Part shown: positions 54,314-64,000 of the stretch, piece by piece
How the letters are laid out: every line of letters begins with the position of its first letter
Numbering within the stretch: position 1 is the first letter of the stretch
Source: Pyrenula massariospora
Lineage: Eukaryota; Ascomycota; Eurotiomycetes; Pyrenulales; Pyrenulaceae
Assembly: GCA_021030905.1 (NCBI GenBank)
Contig: JAGFMI010000018.1
Location: 124,001 to 188,000 of the forward strand
Direction: 5' to 3'
DNA length: 64,000 nt
The notes under the pieces: generated by a model
Told to the model about the DNA's origin: nothing
What the model saw: the letters and a program-made list of their open reading frames with translations, nothing else
The model's database searches: none
Position numbers and translations under genes: made by a program

Positions 54314-56580
54314 ATGGCTGGTCAACAAGACTTTGAGGTTCAGGAACTCACGCTGAAGAAGAACATGAGTGCTTCGACGTTTACTGAAAGTTCTGCCAAA
54401 GCGAACTCTATCCCAACCAAATCGAATAATCAACATCGCCAGCAACAACTACATCAGACGAGTTCAGGACGACGAATTAAGCCCCCCGAAAAGTTCGATG
54501 GTCTCAAACGACCAGCAACGAGCATCAGCTCACAATTATCAGACAGCGAAGAATCTTCGAGCCCTGTTATGCTGAACGTAAGTGACGATAGTAGTTATGA
54601 GGGAGAACGACCTCGCAAGAAAATTGCGATATCCTCAAGGCCTTTGGCAGCATCTGGAAATGAGACGACTCAGAAGCGCATAAGAGGGCTAAAGAAACTT
54701 CACGGCCAATCGCTGCCTCAAAGTGCGCAACAAGATCTTTGCAACAAGATTTGGGAGTTGAGGCAGAAGTTTAATCAGAAATGCGAAAGCTTCACTATAC
54801 TCTACAAGAAAAGGGCTAAGTGGAGACAGGAGGCAATCAAGCTCAAAGACGAAACTAAGGATCTCAATGCGGAACTATCCGAGTATCGAATAGAGAATGG
54901 TAGACTGAACTCAGCTGTGAGGGAAGCCGCTGCGAAACTGATGAAGGATGATCATATCATTGCTGAGCCCGACAACGTTGTCCGTCAAACGTTTGACAGT
55001 TTGCGCGACAATTGGGATGAATGGGGAAAGAGATATGCGCTTGAATCTTTGCATGGCGTCGATGAACGTTTAACCGAACGAGTACTCGATCGGGGATGCC
55101 CTCCTGAAGGGTCTTTATCACCCCATAAAATTCGTAGGATTTTCTCTTCTGAAGCATCTGGGCCCCGTCTCCTTCTTACGACCTTCCTCGCCCACGAAAT
55201 TTGCCATTCAATCTTCGAATCCCCGTTCTTTCTCTTTAGGGGCGCTGAATGCAGTATGGGCGAAGCTTATGCAAGGACTGTGCTTGATGATGTTTTTCTC
55301 CATGGTCGCGATAGTAAGTCCTTTTATGCAAAGCATGGTACTCATAGCTCCAGACTAACTGTAGTGTAGTTGATCGAAAGAAAGCAAATATGTGGCGTCT
55401 TCAGACACTCGAGCTGCAGAAAAATCGGCCTGAGAGCATAGCGACTGCAACAAATGCCGCCCAAGAGAATGAAAGGCTAGATTTCTACGCTGAGCTCACA
55501 GATCGTATCTTAGCCACCAGTCGCCCCTTCATGCGTGATCTGAATCGGAAAGACGTTGAGACCAGACGAGACGAACTCTATTGTATCTGTAAGGAAGCGG
55601 GAGACTTTAATCGCAAACTGTCAAAATTCAAAGCCGAATTGAATGTCACCTACCGTTTCAACAAGTCAACTAAGTTCTCCTGCAATTCAAAGTACATGCT
55701 GCCACACAAGTCCATGCTCATTGACACTGATGAACAGAGTCCACATGAGGGCCACAAAGTTGGCTTGGTTGTTATGCCTCTCATTCTTGCATATGGAGAC
55801 GAGAAAGGTGACAAGTATGACATTAAGAAAGTATGGTCCAAGGCTACTGTATGGCTTCCTCCGATTCAAGAAAATTTACCGGCCACAGAAATTATGACCC
55901 ATCAAGACTCGGTTATGGTTGCAGGAGATGAAATTGGGAAGGTCCAAGGACTTGGAAGCATGGACTATCCAATGAAGCCCCAAGACGGGTTCTTTAACGT
56001 CGAAAATCTTGGCCACTTGAGCACGTCAGACAATGATTTGACACAATCTTGTGCGAGGGCTAGCGCAGAACCTGAAGTCAAACTTGAGCCTGAAGATCAT
56101 GACGGGGGAATCCCCAAAGAAATACCAATAGTACCAGAGGATGAGGATATTGAGGAGATTTCGGGAAACGACTGGGGAGAGAGAGCTAGGGACCGCGGAG
56201 ACAGAAAGGAGGATTGGGATATAGAAATGAAGCAAAACAACTCAGAGACAAGAGGCTCATCTAGGGATAACCAGGAAGGACCAATGGAAAGACAAAATGG
56301 CCTGCCACCCCAGAAACTTCGAGAGAAGAAAGCAGAGCAAGTCAGTACGGAGACCACAACCTCGAACATGGAGCATGCTGCTAGTCGTGACAGCTTGGAT
56401 TCAAATACTACGCGAGCAGCTCCTCCATCACGTCATCGACCAGGTAGTGGACAACGCGCGGAACGTTTAGAGCCTGATAAAGCCGCCAAAAATTACGTAC
56501 ATCCTCCACAGCCTCCTACCGAATCTATTTTGGTGCAGATCCTGAACGACATTGGAAAGCTACCGAAGCAAGGAAAATGA
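54314..56580 (+). CDS. Coiled-coil protein of unknown function
   Basis: Two exons, 54314-55313 and 55370-56580, joined over a 56-bp intron (GTAAGT ... CTAAC ... TGTAG); 736 aa. The nearer AG, five bases earlier, would break the frame. N-terminal 130 residues: Ser/Gln-rich and basic. A coiled coil spans about 140-215 (LCNKIWELRQKFNQKCESF, KWRQEAIKLKDETKDLNAELSEY). An ordered middle part, about 230-550, contains a Trp/Tyr-rich block (DSLRDNWDEWGKRYALESL), LLTTFLAHEICHSIFESPFFLF, and YCICKEAGDFNRKL. The C-terminal 170 residues are acidic and disordered. I recognise no known family. The gene sits in an accessory-looking neighbourhood, divergent from the HSPA12-like gene. Confidence 0.75.
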
Positions 56581-57310
56581 ACAGCTCAGCAGCATCGCAT
56601 GACTGGCTCCTAGGCATGAAACATAGCTGTTTTAAACATAGCCTCTAAGATATCGACATACGATACGCTAGGCGCAGGAGCATGAGATCTTCAAGAGAAA
56701 CCTCCATAGACTGACATTACTAGTAGCTCCTTTGGCCAAATTTTCACTGAGAATGTGTGGCCGGGGGCATTTAACAGATGTATATTAGCTAATCCTTCTA
56801 TTTCCATTATCTAGCCAGAATGCAGATTTCCTTTCCACAATGATTTGGCGCGCAAGGGATATCAAAAGTAAGCCCCAATCACCACCGTTTCGAACATTTA
56901 AAACACCGTGAGCGGCGACAGAGAAGGCGAGAGCGGACTCCTAGCTCACAAGGAGAATCGGAAAGAAACCAGGTCCCAAGAGGTGGACCTTCGCCCCTAT
57001 GCTCCATATTGGATCGCCGTAGACTGCGAAGGCGTAGAGTGAGGCCCAGAGTCTGGTGGGTCATATCATTCATAGGCCTTACATAGATAGCACATGTATC
57101 CTTAATTCATTGTTGACCTAAACATGGGAGCGTGGCTTGCTTGAGACTTGCGCGGATGGTATCCTTGCAGGTATATACCTCTCCATCGTAAACGCGACAG
57201 GGACATGCATGCTAGTATCTGTCCCATACTTATAAACATACCCCACACCCACCCACTATACCAAGGTTCAAACAACCCATCCTCAATCCCACCCAAACCC
57301 ACCCCCTCCC
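56581..57310. other. Convergent 3' region, no gene seen
   Basis: 730 bp between convergent genes. The last 80 bp are strongly C-rich and begin the skew island at the 3' end of RFC2. Confidence 0.6.
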
Positions 57311-58745
57311 CTATCGCCCCCCCAACAACGCCCCAACCCTAACCGCCAAATCCAGCACCACAAGCTGCTCATCCGCCCCATCCACCAACCGCTTATCCGC
57401 CTCAGAAAACACCCCGACAATCTCATTCTTCCGCCGACTCTCCACCCCCTCATCCATCAGCACCGCGTCGTACAGCTGGCCCAGCAGCGTCGCCGCCGAC
57501 CACCCTTCCGCCACGATATCCGTCACCGCACGCTGTATCGCCGAGAACGTCGGCGCGTTCTTCTTCGCCGGCCGCATGGCGTTGAGGAGGGCGTCGATCG
57601 TGCTGTCTGGGACCACGCCCGCGATCTCGGCGATGCTGGATAGGGTGATGGTGGGTTGGACCAGGGTGGTGGTTGACGAATCTGCGTCTTTCATTTCTTC
57701 GTCTTCGTCTTCGACGACTTTGGCCTTTCGGCCGCGCTTCTTCGCTCCGCCGGGTAACCTCCCTGCCCCGGCTAATCGTGCTCCGCTCTGGAGATACGTG
57801 ATTCCCCTTCTCAGATCGCCTTCGCTGACCTCGATCACCTTCTCTATCACGCCGTCTTCATACCCCACTCCCTCTGCCTCCGCAATATCTCTTAATCGGG
57901 TAGCGGCGTCGGTGTTGTCGAGCATCTTGAAGCGGAATTTAGAGCAGCGGGACGCAAGCGGATCGATGATTCGGGAGACGTAGTTGCAGCAGAGACAGAA
58001 ACGTGTTAACTTCGAGTAGATCTCCATAGTACGCCGGAGAGCGGATTGGGCGTCTTGGGTCATGGAGTCGGCCTTCCTCTATTAGCAAAATCCACGAGTG
58101 GACCAGCCCTCCGAGGTCGTAGACACATAGAGAACAGAATTCAGAGGGAAAATGAAGCACAAAGGAAGAAAAGCTATCTCACCTCATCTAGAACGATTAT
58201 CTTGAAGGGCGGGCACGGATACCGTTCCCGATAGCTCTTCGAGATTGGCGCGTTGGAAATCTGCTGCTTGGCAAAATCCTTGATCTTCTCCCGGACGATC
58301 GTGATGCCTCGCTCGTCCGAGGCGTTGAGTTCGAGCACCCGTGAGGGGAAGAGCTCTGGGCCGTAGAGTTCGCGGGCCAGCGCGAGGATGGTGCTGGTTT
58401 TGCCTGTGCCTGGCGGGCCGTAGAATAGCATATGGGGGAGCTGATTGCAGTTAGAGATGAGAGCATGAGGTCGAATATATAAAAAGTAGAGGGATAGATA
58501 CATTAGTTGCTTGAAGAGTCCGTTGTAAGACAGTTATGGTGTGGTTCTGGGCTGTGACGTCTTGGAGGGATTTTGGGCGGTACTTTTCCACTAAGATTTG
58601 TCAGTCAGATATAGTGAAGAGGATGGAAAAGGTATTTTATACCCCATGGCTGCATTCGAGGCGCTTCATCATCTTTTGAGGTGGTGGCTTTTGGCTTTGA
58701 TGAATTAGCCAAGGCGCGAGCCTTGTTGTCGAAGAAGTTCGCCAT
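57311..58745 (-). CDS. RFC2: Replication factor C subunit 2 (human RFC4 type)
   Basis: AAA+ small subunit of the clamp loader that places PCNA on DNA. Four exons: 58643-58745, 58502-58590, 58183-58440 and 57311-58072; introns 52, 61 and 110 bp; 403 aa. RFC boxes in order: [13 protein letters not shown] (box II), Walker [12 protein letters not shown], Walker B IIVLDEADSM (restored across the last intron), and the arginine-finger motif SRCSKFRF. The block [12 protein letters not shown] and the later [17 protein letters not shown] match yeast Rfc2/human RFC4 rather than Rfc3 or Rfc4. An acidic/basic insertion ([19 protein letters not shown]) separates the AAA+ module from the collar. The gene's 3' part is extremely GC-rich. 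Confidence 0.94.
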
Positions 58746-59050
58746 TGGCGAAAACCGTTGTAAGGGTCAAACGGGGTGGGTATTTTCCGGCAGCTTCTTG
58801 TAGGCTATACAGTGCTTCAAGCAGATTGAGGTCAGTCTCGATTGATCAATGATTGCATAAAGCCGGTTCAGACGAGATTCTTGTTCATTGACGTTGGTAG
58901 AGCTTGCCTGGGCGTTGAACACGATAAGACGCGTCGTCGCGTAAAGTGGTCTTGGCGCTTCGGAATCACATGATGGGTTACGGAACGATCAGGGGTTAAG
59001 GGGTAGCACAAATGAGGACATTATGTAAATTGATTTGCATTGTGATTCTT
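58746..59050. other. RFC2 promoter and SEC20 3' flank
   Basis: 305 bp without a supported gene. Confidence 0.6.
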
Positions 59051-60398
59051 TTACAATTCGTCCTTCTTTATTTGTTGCTCTTCTCTCTCATGCTCCCACA
59101 TTCTTTTCTTTGGGTTCCGAGGTATCTCTTCTTGCCGCTGCCTCTCTTCGTCAGAGATATCGTCAATTCCACCCTTTTGCTCTTCCGAGCCTTGATCCTC
59201 CTGACCTTCAAACTGCTTTTCGGCATTCTCTATCATCTCACCAATCTCATCAACCTTCGTTTTCGCCCCCTCACCTTCCGAACTAGATTGCTCCGGCTCC
59301 GGCCGTTGATGTCCCCAACCTCCGCCTTTGCCTCCACCTCCAACCACCATATAGGGTCCATCCCTGCCGCCAGGTGGTCCCTGTCTCTCCGGCGGCCTTC
59401 CAGTCGCCTTGGGTGGCACTCTCAGACTTGACGACGTATTTATCTGTGAGACCGTCGTACTGAGCTTTGCATCACCCAATATCCCCACAGAACTAAGCAT
59501 TGAGAACAAGATCCACCCAAACCACCGCATTGGCTGCCATACTAGCCACCACAGCGGCCCATAAAAGATCCTGCGAAACAGTAGCCACGCGATTGTGCCC
59601 ACTAAAATATAGAAAGCTGTCTCCAAATACCACGTGTCGCTCTTTTGACTCCTAACCAGTGAGCTCACAAGGCTCTTCGTAGAATTTAGCATAGTGTCGA
59701 GGCTGCTATATTGTTCATCTAGCCCCTTCAGCGCTTGGCTCGACTGATCAAGTGTTTCCTGCGCGAACTGGCTTTGCGCAATACTATCCTGCATCATCTG
59801 ATGTGTACGCCGTAGCGCTTCCGTCACGTCGTTTGATGCATTCACCGTCAATTCGTCCTGAGTGAGCTTTTTCTGCCCTGTTAGTCGAGGAGTATCTGAA
59901 TTATTACGAACGCCCGAAAAGAGCATTTCGCGCTCTTTGCGCTTTGCAAGGTCGGAGTTGCGTTTGGCTTGAAGTTGGGCACGACGGAAGGAGGAACGGG
60001 CCCTGTGGACATGATTAGCTTCCTACTTTGATAGCAATCCGGAGAAATAGTCCGTACGATTTTAAATCCTCTCCAAGCTTCGTCACCTGCGCCAAAATCC
60101 TCTCCCTCTCGGTAGCTATATTCTCAGATCGTCTTCGAACACTACCTCCGCCGACCCAGCGAGGGCCATGGGCTTCATATGCAACTTCTTGCTGGATGAA
60201 TTCGAAATCGTTTTCTTGATCTTTAAGATTTTGGTGTATCTCTGCTGTCAACTCTGTCCTCGGGTCGCTGTCTGAGCTGTTCGCGGAGTATGCGCCAGGG
60301 ATTGTAGGTAGCTTCTGGAGCTTTTGGATGGAGAGGAGAGTTTGTTTGCATAATTGCTGGAGGGTGTTCAAACGTCGTATAAGTATGGGATCGGCCAT
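59051..60398 (-). CDS. SEC20: ER SNARE Sec20
   Basis: t-SNARE for retrograde Golgi-to-ER vesicles (with Ufe1, Use1 and Sec22). Two exons, 60058-60398 and 59051-60002, with a 55-bp intron; 430 aa from MADPILIRR. An in-frame ATG five codons upstream (60413) is possible, but the second ATG has the better context. The N-terminal half is helical. The Sec20 domain (about 165-260) includes RRTHQMMQDSIAQSQFAQETL, LDEQYSSLDTMLNSTKSLV and RSQKSDTWYLETAFYILVG, with the membrane anchor at about 241-258. The lumenal tail is Gly/Pro-rich, then acidic, and ends KKDEL, an ER-retrieval signal equivalent to the HDEL of yeast Sec20. That ending strongly supports the call. Confidence 0.93.
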
Positions 60399-60785
60399 GT
60401 CACATGTCTTCATAAAATCAAAGACTCTAAATCTCAACGTAGATGCATCTAAGTGATTTTACGAATGAGCCATAGTCACGGTGTTGAAAATATTCACACT
60501 TTGTCCTCCTCGCTGTAAGGCTGAAAGCCAGCTCAAGCTGTCCAGATTCGGTCAACTGCTCAGCCTTGGGAGACGCACGGGCCTACAATTAGCGAATTCA
60601 ACGCCAAAAGTTTCTTGACGAGGTTGAGCAACCTTCTAAGACGGCGCAGACAGAGCTTGACTCGTTTTTCAATTGACCCACATCGAGAGCATACAACGCT
60701 CACATCCTGGAAAACAGCAATGAGTTCTCTACAGTAGCATGAATACAAACCCGCCGTCAACAACACCATCCGTTTCGACGCCGAA
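60399..60785. promoter_or_regulatory. Bidirectional promoter region, SEC20 / mL53
   Basis: 387 bp between divergent genes. No gene and no clear TATA box. Confidence 0.5.
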
Positions 60786-61130
60786 ATGCAGACACGATTC
60801 CTCACCTCCATTACCACAACTCTAAATCCCTTTTCTCCTCTCTCCAAAACCCCGAGGTTGTTTCTGAGCCAGCTTCCACCCAATGCTCGTCAGTCCATAA
60901 AGGTCACAATCAACAGTCTCCCTCGGGTGGACCGAAGCCCGAACACTCTCGGCATCGAGTTTAAAGATGGGAAGCAATTAAAATTTCTGTTCGAAGCTGT
61001 GGAGAAAGGTGCAATTGAAGGGCAGGAAAGGAAAAGGGAGCAACCAAAGATTGCAGATGTGATTGCAGAGGTGGAGAGGCACAGTCGGATATTGGGAAGG
61101 AAGGAAGACCTGGGTGGTTCACAATCATAA
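60786..61130 (+). CDS. MRPL44: Mitochondrial large-subunit ribosomal protein mL53
   Basis: Single exon, 114 aa. Component of the mitochondrial 54S ribosomal subunit (yeast Mrpl44, mL53). The protein starts MQTRFLTSITTTLNPFSP, an N-terminal segment without acids that fits mitochondrial import. The conserved core is SLPRVDRSPNTLGIEFKDGKQLKF, followed by a helical, charged C-terminus (KIADVIAEVERHSRIL). Length and the thioredoxin-like core match the family. Divergent from SEC20. Confidence 0.85.
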   Translation: MQTRFLTSITTTLNPFSPLSKTPRLFLSQLPPNARQSIKVTINSLPRVDRSPNTLGIEFKDGKQLKFLFEAVEKGAIEGQERKREQPKIADVIAEVERHSRILGRKEDLGGSQS

Positions 61131-61603
61131 GATGATCATGTGATAATCGAAAAAGCTGAAATAGATCTATACTAAGAGCTGATGCTCTGTGGCGCGGGAA
61201 TGGGAACATTCAACGCCTGATCTTCCTCGGACGAAGTTAATGGACAGATGTTGGAACGACGGTCATGGTCCACGCAGAGCGCCATTGCGCGAAGGTGAGA
61301 CCCTCTACAACCCAATACTAGAGGACGAAGGCATGAGGGTGCTACATTTTAGAGGCAAGATTAAAAGCGCATCGTCCAGAAGATCAATCACAATAGCAGA
61401 GGACGGAGCAGTTCGAATATCCTTTCTATGTGCCTTTTTGGGAATCTAGGTTCGAAATAGCGGATAAGAATAGGTACACAGCGCATGCACCATTAGCGAT
61501 ATTTGAATGGCTTATAGCAACACTCTTCTCATGCTTTTCATGGTGCCTTGCTTCTTTTGGCATCTCTTCAACATGCTAGTAAATTCTCAGCGACCGAAGC
61601 TTA
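61131..61603. other. Convergent 3' region, no gene seen
   Basis: 473 bp. An 86-codon plus-strand frame (61189-61449) starts at a GTG and has no recognisable features. Confidence 0.5.
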
Positions 61604-62664
61604 CTAGACCGCGGCACCGGAAATGAAGAACCACTTGTCCACACTGCCATCAATTGGTGCTGGAGGCAGATTGGACCCGGGAGGGATCTTGGACAGAGCT
61701 CCTTGGTCGACACGATCGGGAGAGCTTGTGTTCGTAACGTTGGCACTGACACCCATTAGCCTTTGCAAGTGGTACTTTTAGGTCTCTTCAAACGCACAGA
61801 TTAATATCGCCCGGTCTCTGCTTGCCGGTGATCAACCTCTCCCACGCATCGCTGCACTCCCGCACCACTTCCATGGCATATTTCTTGTTCTTACATTCAC
61901 CACTGAAAGCGAACTGGTTTTCCGGCTTTCCGTCAGGGATCTTGTAGATACGGAACCATTCATTGGTCGCTCTTAGGAGTCCGGGGAGATGTCTCTCGAC
62001 GTCCTCGATATCGTTCAGCTTGGGCGCCAAGGGATCGTTGACATCTATGACAATGATCTTCCAGTCGGTCTCTTCTTCGTCGAGGAGAGCCATAACACCG
62101 AGAACTTTAACCTGTTTGATTTGGCCTGTATAGCCGACGAGCTCGCCGATTTCGCAGACGTCAAGTGGGTCGTTGTCACCCTTCGCCTTGGTTTCAGGGT
62201 GAACAACGTTGGGATCTTCCCAGGTCTGGCGACAAGGTCAGGTGAGAATCGAAAGGAGCATTGAGGTAGCTGCGTACGCGGGGAAAGGCACCATAGTTCC
62301 ACAGGTAGCCTTTATGGGGAAAACAATTGCGGACAAATCTAAGTTTTCCCTTTTTGATGTCTTGCTTGATAGGGTTGAGAAATTCCTCTTTCGAGATCTG
62401 TGTAAGCGTTAGCCTTGCATTTGGCTAGGCTGACATTTAGTGAAAAGGGAAAAGGGCAATAGCAACCTCGAGCTTTCCATTGGTCCAGCGAGGGATTTCC
62501 ACGATCATGTTCAACACCGTCTGCTGCTCGTTTGCAAAGAGAGGGATGTCGTGAAATGGCGAAACTGGCGTGCCATTCCTCTCAATGTAGGCACGGAAAT
62601 CTAGCGTATTAGGCTGGCCAATCTTGCGAACTGACCATTCCAAGCTTGCCTGCGCGTATGACAT
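61604..62664 (-). CDS. IPP1: Inorganic pyrophosphatase (family I)
   Basis: Mg-dependent hydrolase that removes pyrophosphate in the cytosol. Four exons: 62467-62664, 62278-62397, 61798-62225 and 61604-61745; introns 69, 52 and 52 bp; 295 aa. The joins fall in conserved blocks: [39 protein letters not shown] and [15 protein letters not shown]. The family signature DNDPLD (metal-binding acids) lies in the [16 protein letters not shown] block. The last exon gives the fungal ending [17 protein letters not shown]. Stopping at the in-frame TGA at 61788 would lose it. The N-terminus has a seven-residue insertion (QASLEWS) relative to the usual MSYxVRKIG. The frame stays open far upstream of this ATG; see the upstream region. 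Confidence 0.93.
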
Positions 62665-63319
62665 TGTGTCGAATTGATCGGAAGGTGCTTCTGTAGAGTA
62701 GAGATGTTGCGAAATATTTTGCGTGCGTCGGGCGGCTTTTAAAGAACCCTGGTGGGGGAAAGAGGAAATGTTGAAGTTGGGAGGTGGGGGAGCCAGGATG
62801 GTTTGGCGGTCAGGTCGAGCTGCACACCGAGAAAAGTCTGCTTTCCCAGTACGTCTGATTGCGCAGCGTGCGTTCCTCGAGCAAGGAATCCGACGGGTTG
62901 AATGACGAAACGGGCCGCGCAAAGTGGAAGAGAGCATAAGGTCCCAAGCTTGTTCGCACCGAAGATTTCCTCGCATTAGTTGCGAGTCGCGCCTCAATCG
63001 TCGGTCCGACGCCTCTACAGCACGCAGAATACTCCAATTGGCCAGCTCTAAAGCTGCTCCGCAGTCTTTGCAGCTGTCACAGATGGCTGGGTCGAACTCT
63101 TTTCCAAAGCCATCAGGATCTACGGCAAAGGTCCCTGCCCCTGCCATGGACTCCCGCCTGCCCCTGGAGAAATCCCCCTCACCCCCATGAGGCCTACTAT
63201 CGTCACGTGCTGATTGTCTTTTTTTCTCCAAATTCTGGTCATGACTCGAGTCTCACCAGCGAACTCCCCAAGAAAACTTTCAAAACCTCAAATGAGCGTC
63301 TCGATAAGTTCATGATGGA
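62665..63319. promoter_or_regulatory. IPP1 / DUS2 divergent region with open upstream leader frame
   Basis: On the minus strand the IPP1 frame stays open without a stop from 62664 back to about 63231 (about 190 codons). An in-frame ATG at 62937 would add 91 residues that begin MLSSTLRGPFRHSTRRIPCS, rich in Arg and Ser with no acids in the first 40, followed by NISQHLYSTEAPSDQF. This looks like a mitochondrial leader. It may only be the 5' untranslated region, so it is not merged into the IPP1 call. Confidence 0.4.
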
Positions 63320-64000
63320 ATGCAGTCCTTTCTTCGCTCATTTCCACGTTTTATCCCACGTGCCATGACAAAAAATTCTCTGATCCAAACTACGTTCTCG
63401 ACTAAGATGGCCACACCTCCACCACGTCCACCGACAGTACCAATCCCGCGCAATGGCGTCGACTATCGCGGAAAGATTGTTCTCGCCCCAATGGTCCGCA
63501 GCGGTGAGCTCCCCTGCCGCCTTCTCGCGCTGCATTACGGCGCCGATCTGGTCTGGGGCCCCGAAACTGTTGACCGCGCCATGATCGGGACTACAAGGAA
63601 AATTAACCCCCGAACAGGCTGCATCGAGTGGAGCAGGGTGTCTTCGAATGGAGGTCGAAAGGATCAGCCACTTAAAGAAAACGTCCTCTACAGGATAGAC
63701 CCTAAACGAGAAAGCGGGAGATTGGTTTTTCAGATTGGAACTGCAAGCCCAGACCTAGCAGTTCAGGCTGCGAAACTAGTTGCCAGCGACATATCTGGCA
63801 TCGACGTCAATGCCGGCTGTCCGAAGCCTTTCTCAACTTCAGGCGGAATGGGTGCAGCTCTGCTTCGGACGCCTGATCACCTAGCGAATATCTTACGCGC
63901 TCTGGTCGAGCAAGTCGGTAAAATCTGGGAGATTGGCATCAGTGTCAAGATTCGTTTACTGGAGACATCTGAGCTGACTCGCGAACTTGTCACTAAGCTT
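63320..64000 (+). CDS. DUS2: tRNA-dihydrouridine synthase 2, 5' part
   Basis: Flavoenzyme that reduces uridine 20 in the D-loop of tRNAs (yeast Smm1). The gene runs off the right edge; 227 codons are visible with no intron. The TIM-barrel start is typical: YRGKIVLAPMVRSGELPCRLLALHYGADLVWGPETVD (FMN-binding), then VFQIGTASPDLAVQAAKLV and GIDVNAGCPKPFSTSGGMGAALL with the catalytic Cys in NAGCPKPFS. The 'GPE' and 'NAGCPKPFS' forms point to Dus2 rather than Dus1, 3 or 4. Three in-frame starts are possible: 63320 (MQSFLRSFPRFIPRAMTKNS, a mitochondrial-type leader), 63365 and 63407 (MATPPPRPP, the usual cytosolic start). The coordinates use the longest. Confidence 0.9.
   Translation, partial: MQSFLRSFPRFIPRAMTKNSLIQTTFSTKMATPPPRPPTVPIPRNGVDYRGKIVLAPMVRSGELPCRLLALHYGADLVWGPETVDRAMIGTTRKINPRTGCIEWSRVSSNGGRKDQPLKENVLYRIDPKRESGRLVFQIGTASPDLAVQAAKLVASDISGIDVNAGCPKPFSTSGGMGAALLRTPDHLANILRALVEQVGKIWEIGISVKIRLLETSELTRELVTKL

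Noticed and set aside
61189-61449. 86-codon plus-strand frame between mL53 and IPP1
   Set aside because: Starts at GTG, has no domain, and lies in the 3' flanks of two genes.
62665-63231. A separate gene upstream of IPP1
   Set aside because: It is in frame with and continuous into IPP1, so if translated at all it is an N-terminal extension; kept as a finding.

Overview
The window is nuclear DNA of a filamentous ascomycete (Pezizomycotina). Genes are dense and split by short introns, mostly 44-65 bp, with GTRNGT-like donors and CTAAC/CTGAC branch points. The proteins are typical of this group: DSC-complex, Gpc1 and CLIP-170-type proteins, an HSPA12-like Hsp70, and a Mid2/WSC-like surface protein. 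I cannot fix the class from sequence alone. I rebuilt 22 multi-exon or single-exon genes with firm or fair support, plus two weak candidates. All exon joins were read by eye and checked for reading-frame continuity. No RNA genes or CRISPR arrays were recognised.

Layout. 0-20 kb: BNA1 (kynurenine to NAD), a Ser/Pro-rich disordered protein, a PCD1-type Nudix CoA diphosphatase, a CLIP-170-like CAP-Gly protein, GPC1 (DUF2838), SMC1 (cohesin), and a small proline-rich frame that looks frameshifted. 20-28 kb is the accessory-looking part: a two-TM probable mitochondrial protein, a single-pass surface protein, a 155-bp MITE with TA target duplications, and a large gene that fuses a HeLo-like/STAND N-terminal domain to a pseudokinase and a ZZ zinc finger, with an in-frame TGA near its start. 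28-39 kb: PDX1, CDH1/FZR1, aspartyl aminopeptidase and a Dal5-type MFS transporter. 39-43 kb: a short inverted-repeat element, a minisatellite and a CorA-like protein. 43-64 kb: PHO13-type phosphatase, a large repeat-bearing probable mitochondrial protein sharing a 223-bp promoter with mitochondrial ClpP, a DSC4 candidate, the HSPA12-like Hsp70, a coiled-coil orphan, RFC2, SEC20, mitoribosomal mL53, inorganic pyrophosphatase, and the 5' part of DUS2 running off the right edge.

The housekeeping genes form no operon or pathway cluster. Several neighbours are divergently transcribed (large mitochondrial gene/ClpP, SEC20/mL53, IPP1/DUS2, CDH1/aminopeptidase). The best candidate for something unusual is the HeLo-like-pseudokinase-ZZ gene. 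It resembles the architecture of regulated cell-death executioners (helical membrane-active domain plus pseudokinase), and this copy carries a nonsense codon between well-preserved halves. Other points of interest are MITE-like repeats, possible mitochondrial leader extensions on IPP1 and DUS2, and C-rich to G-rich strand-skew islands.
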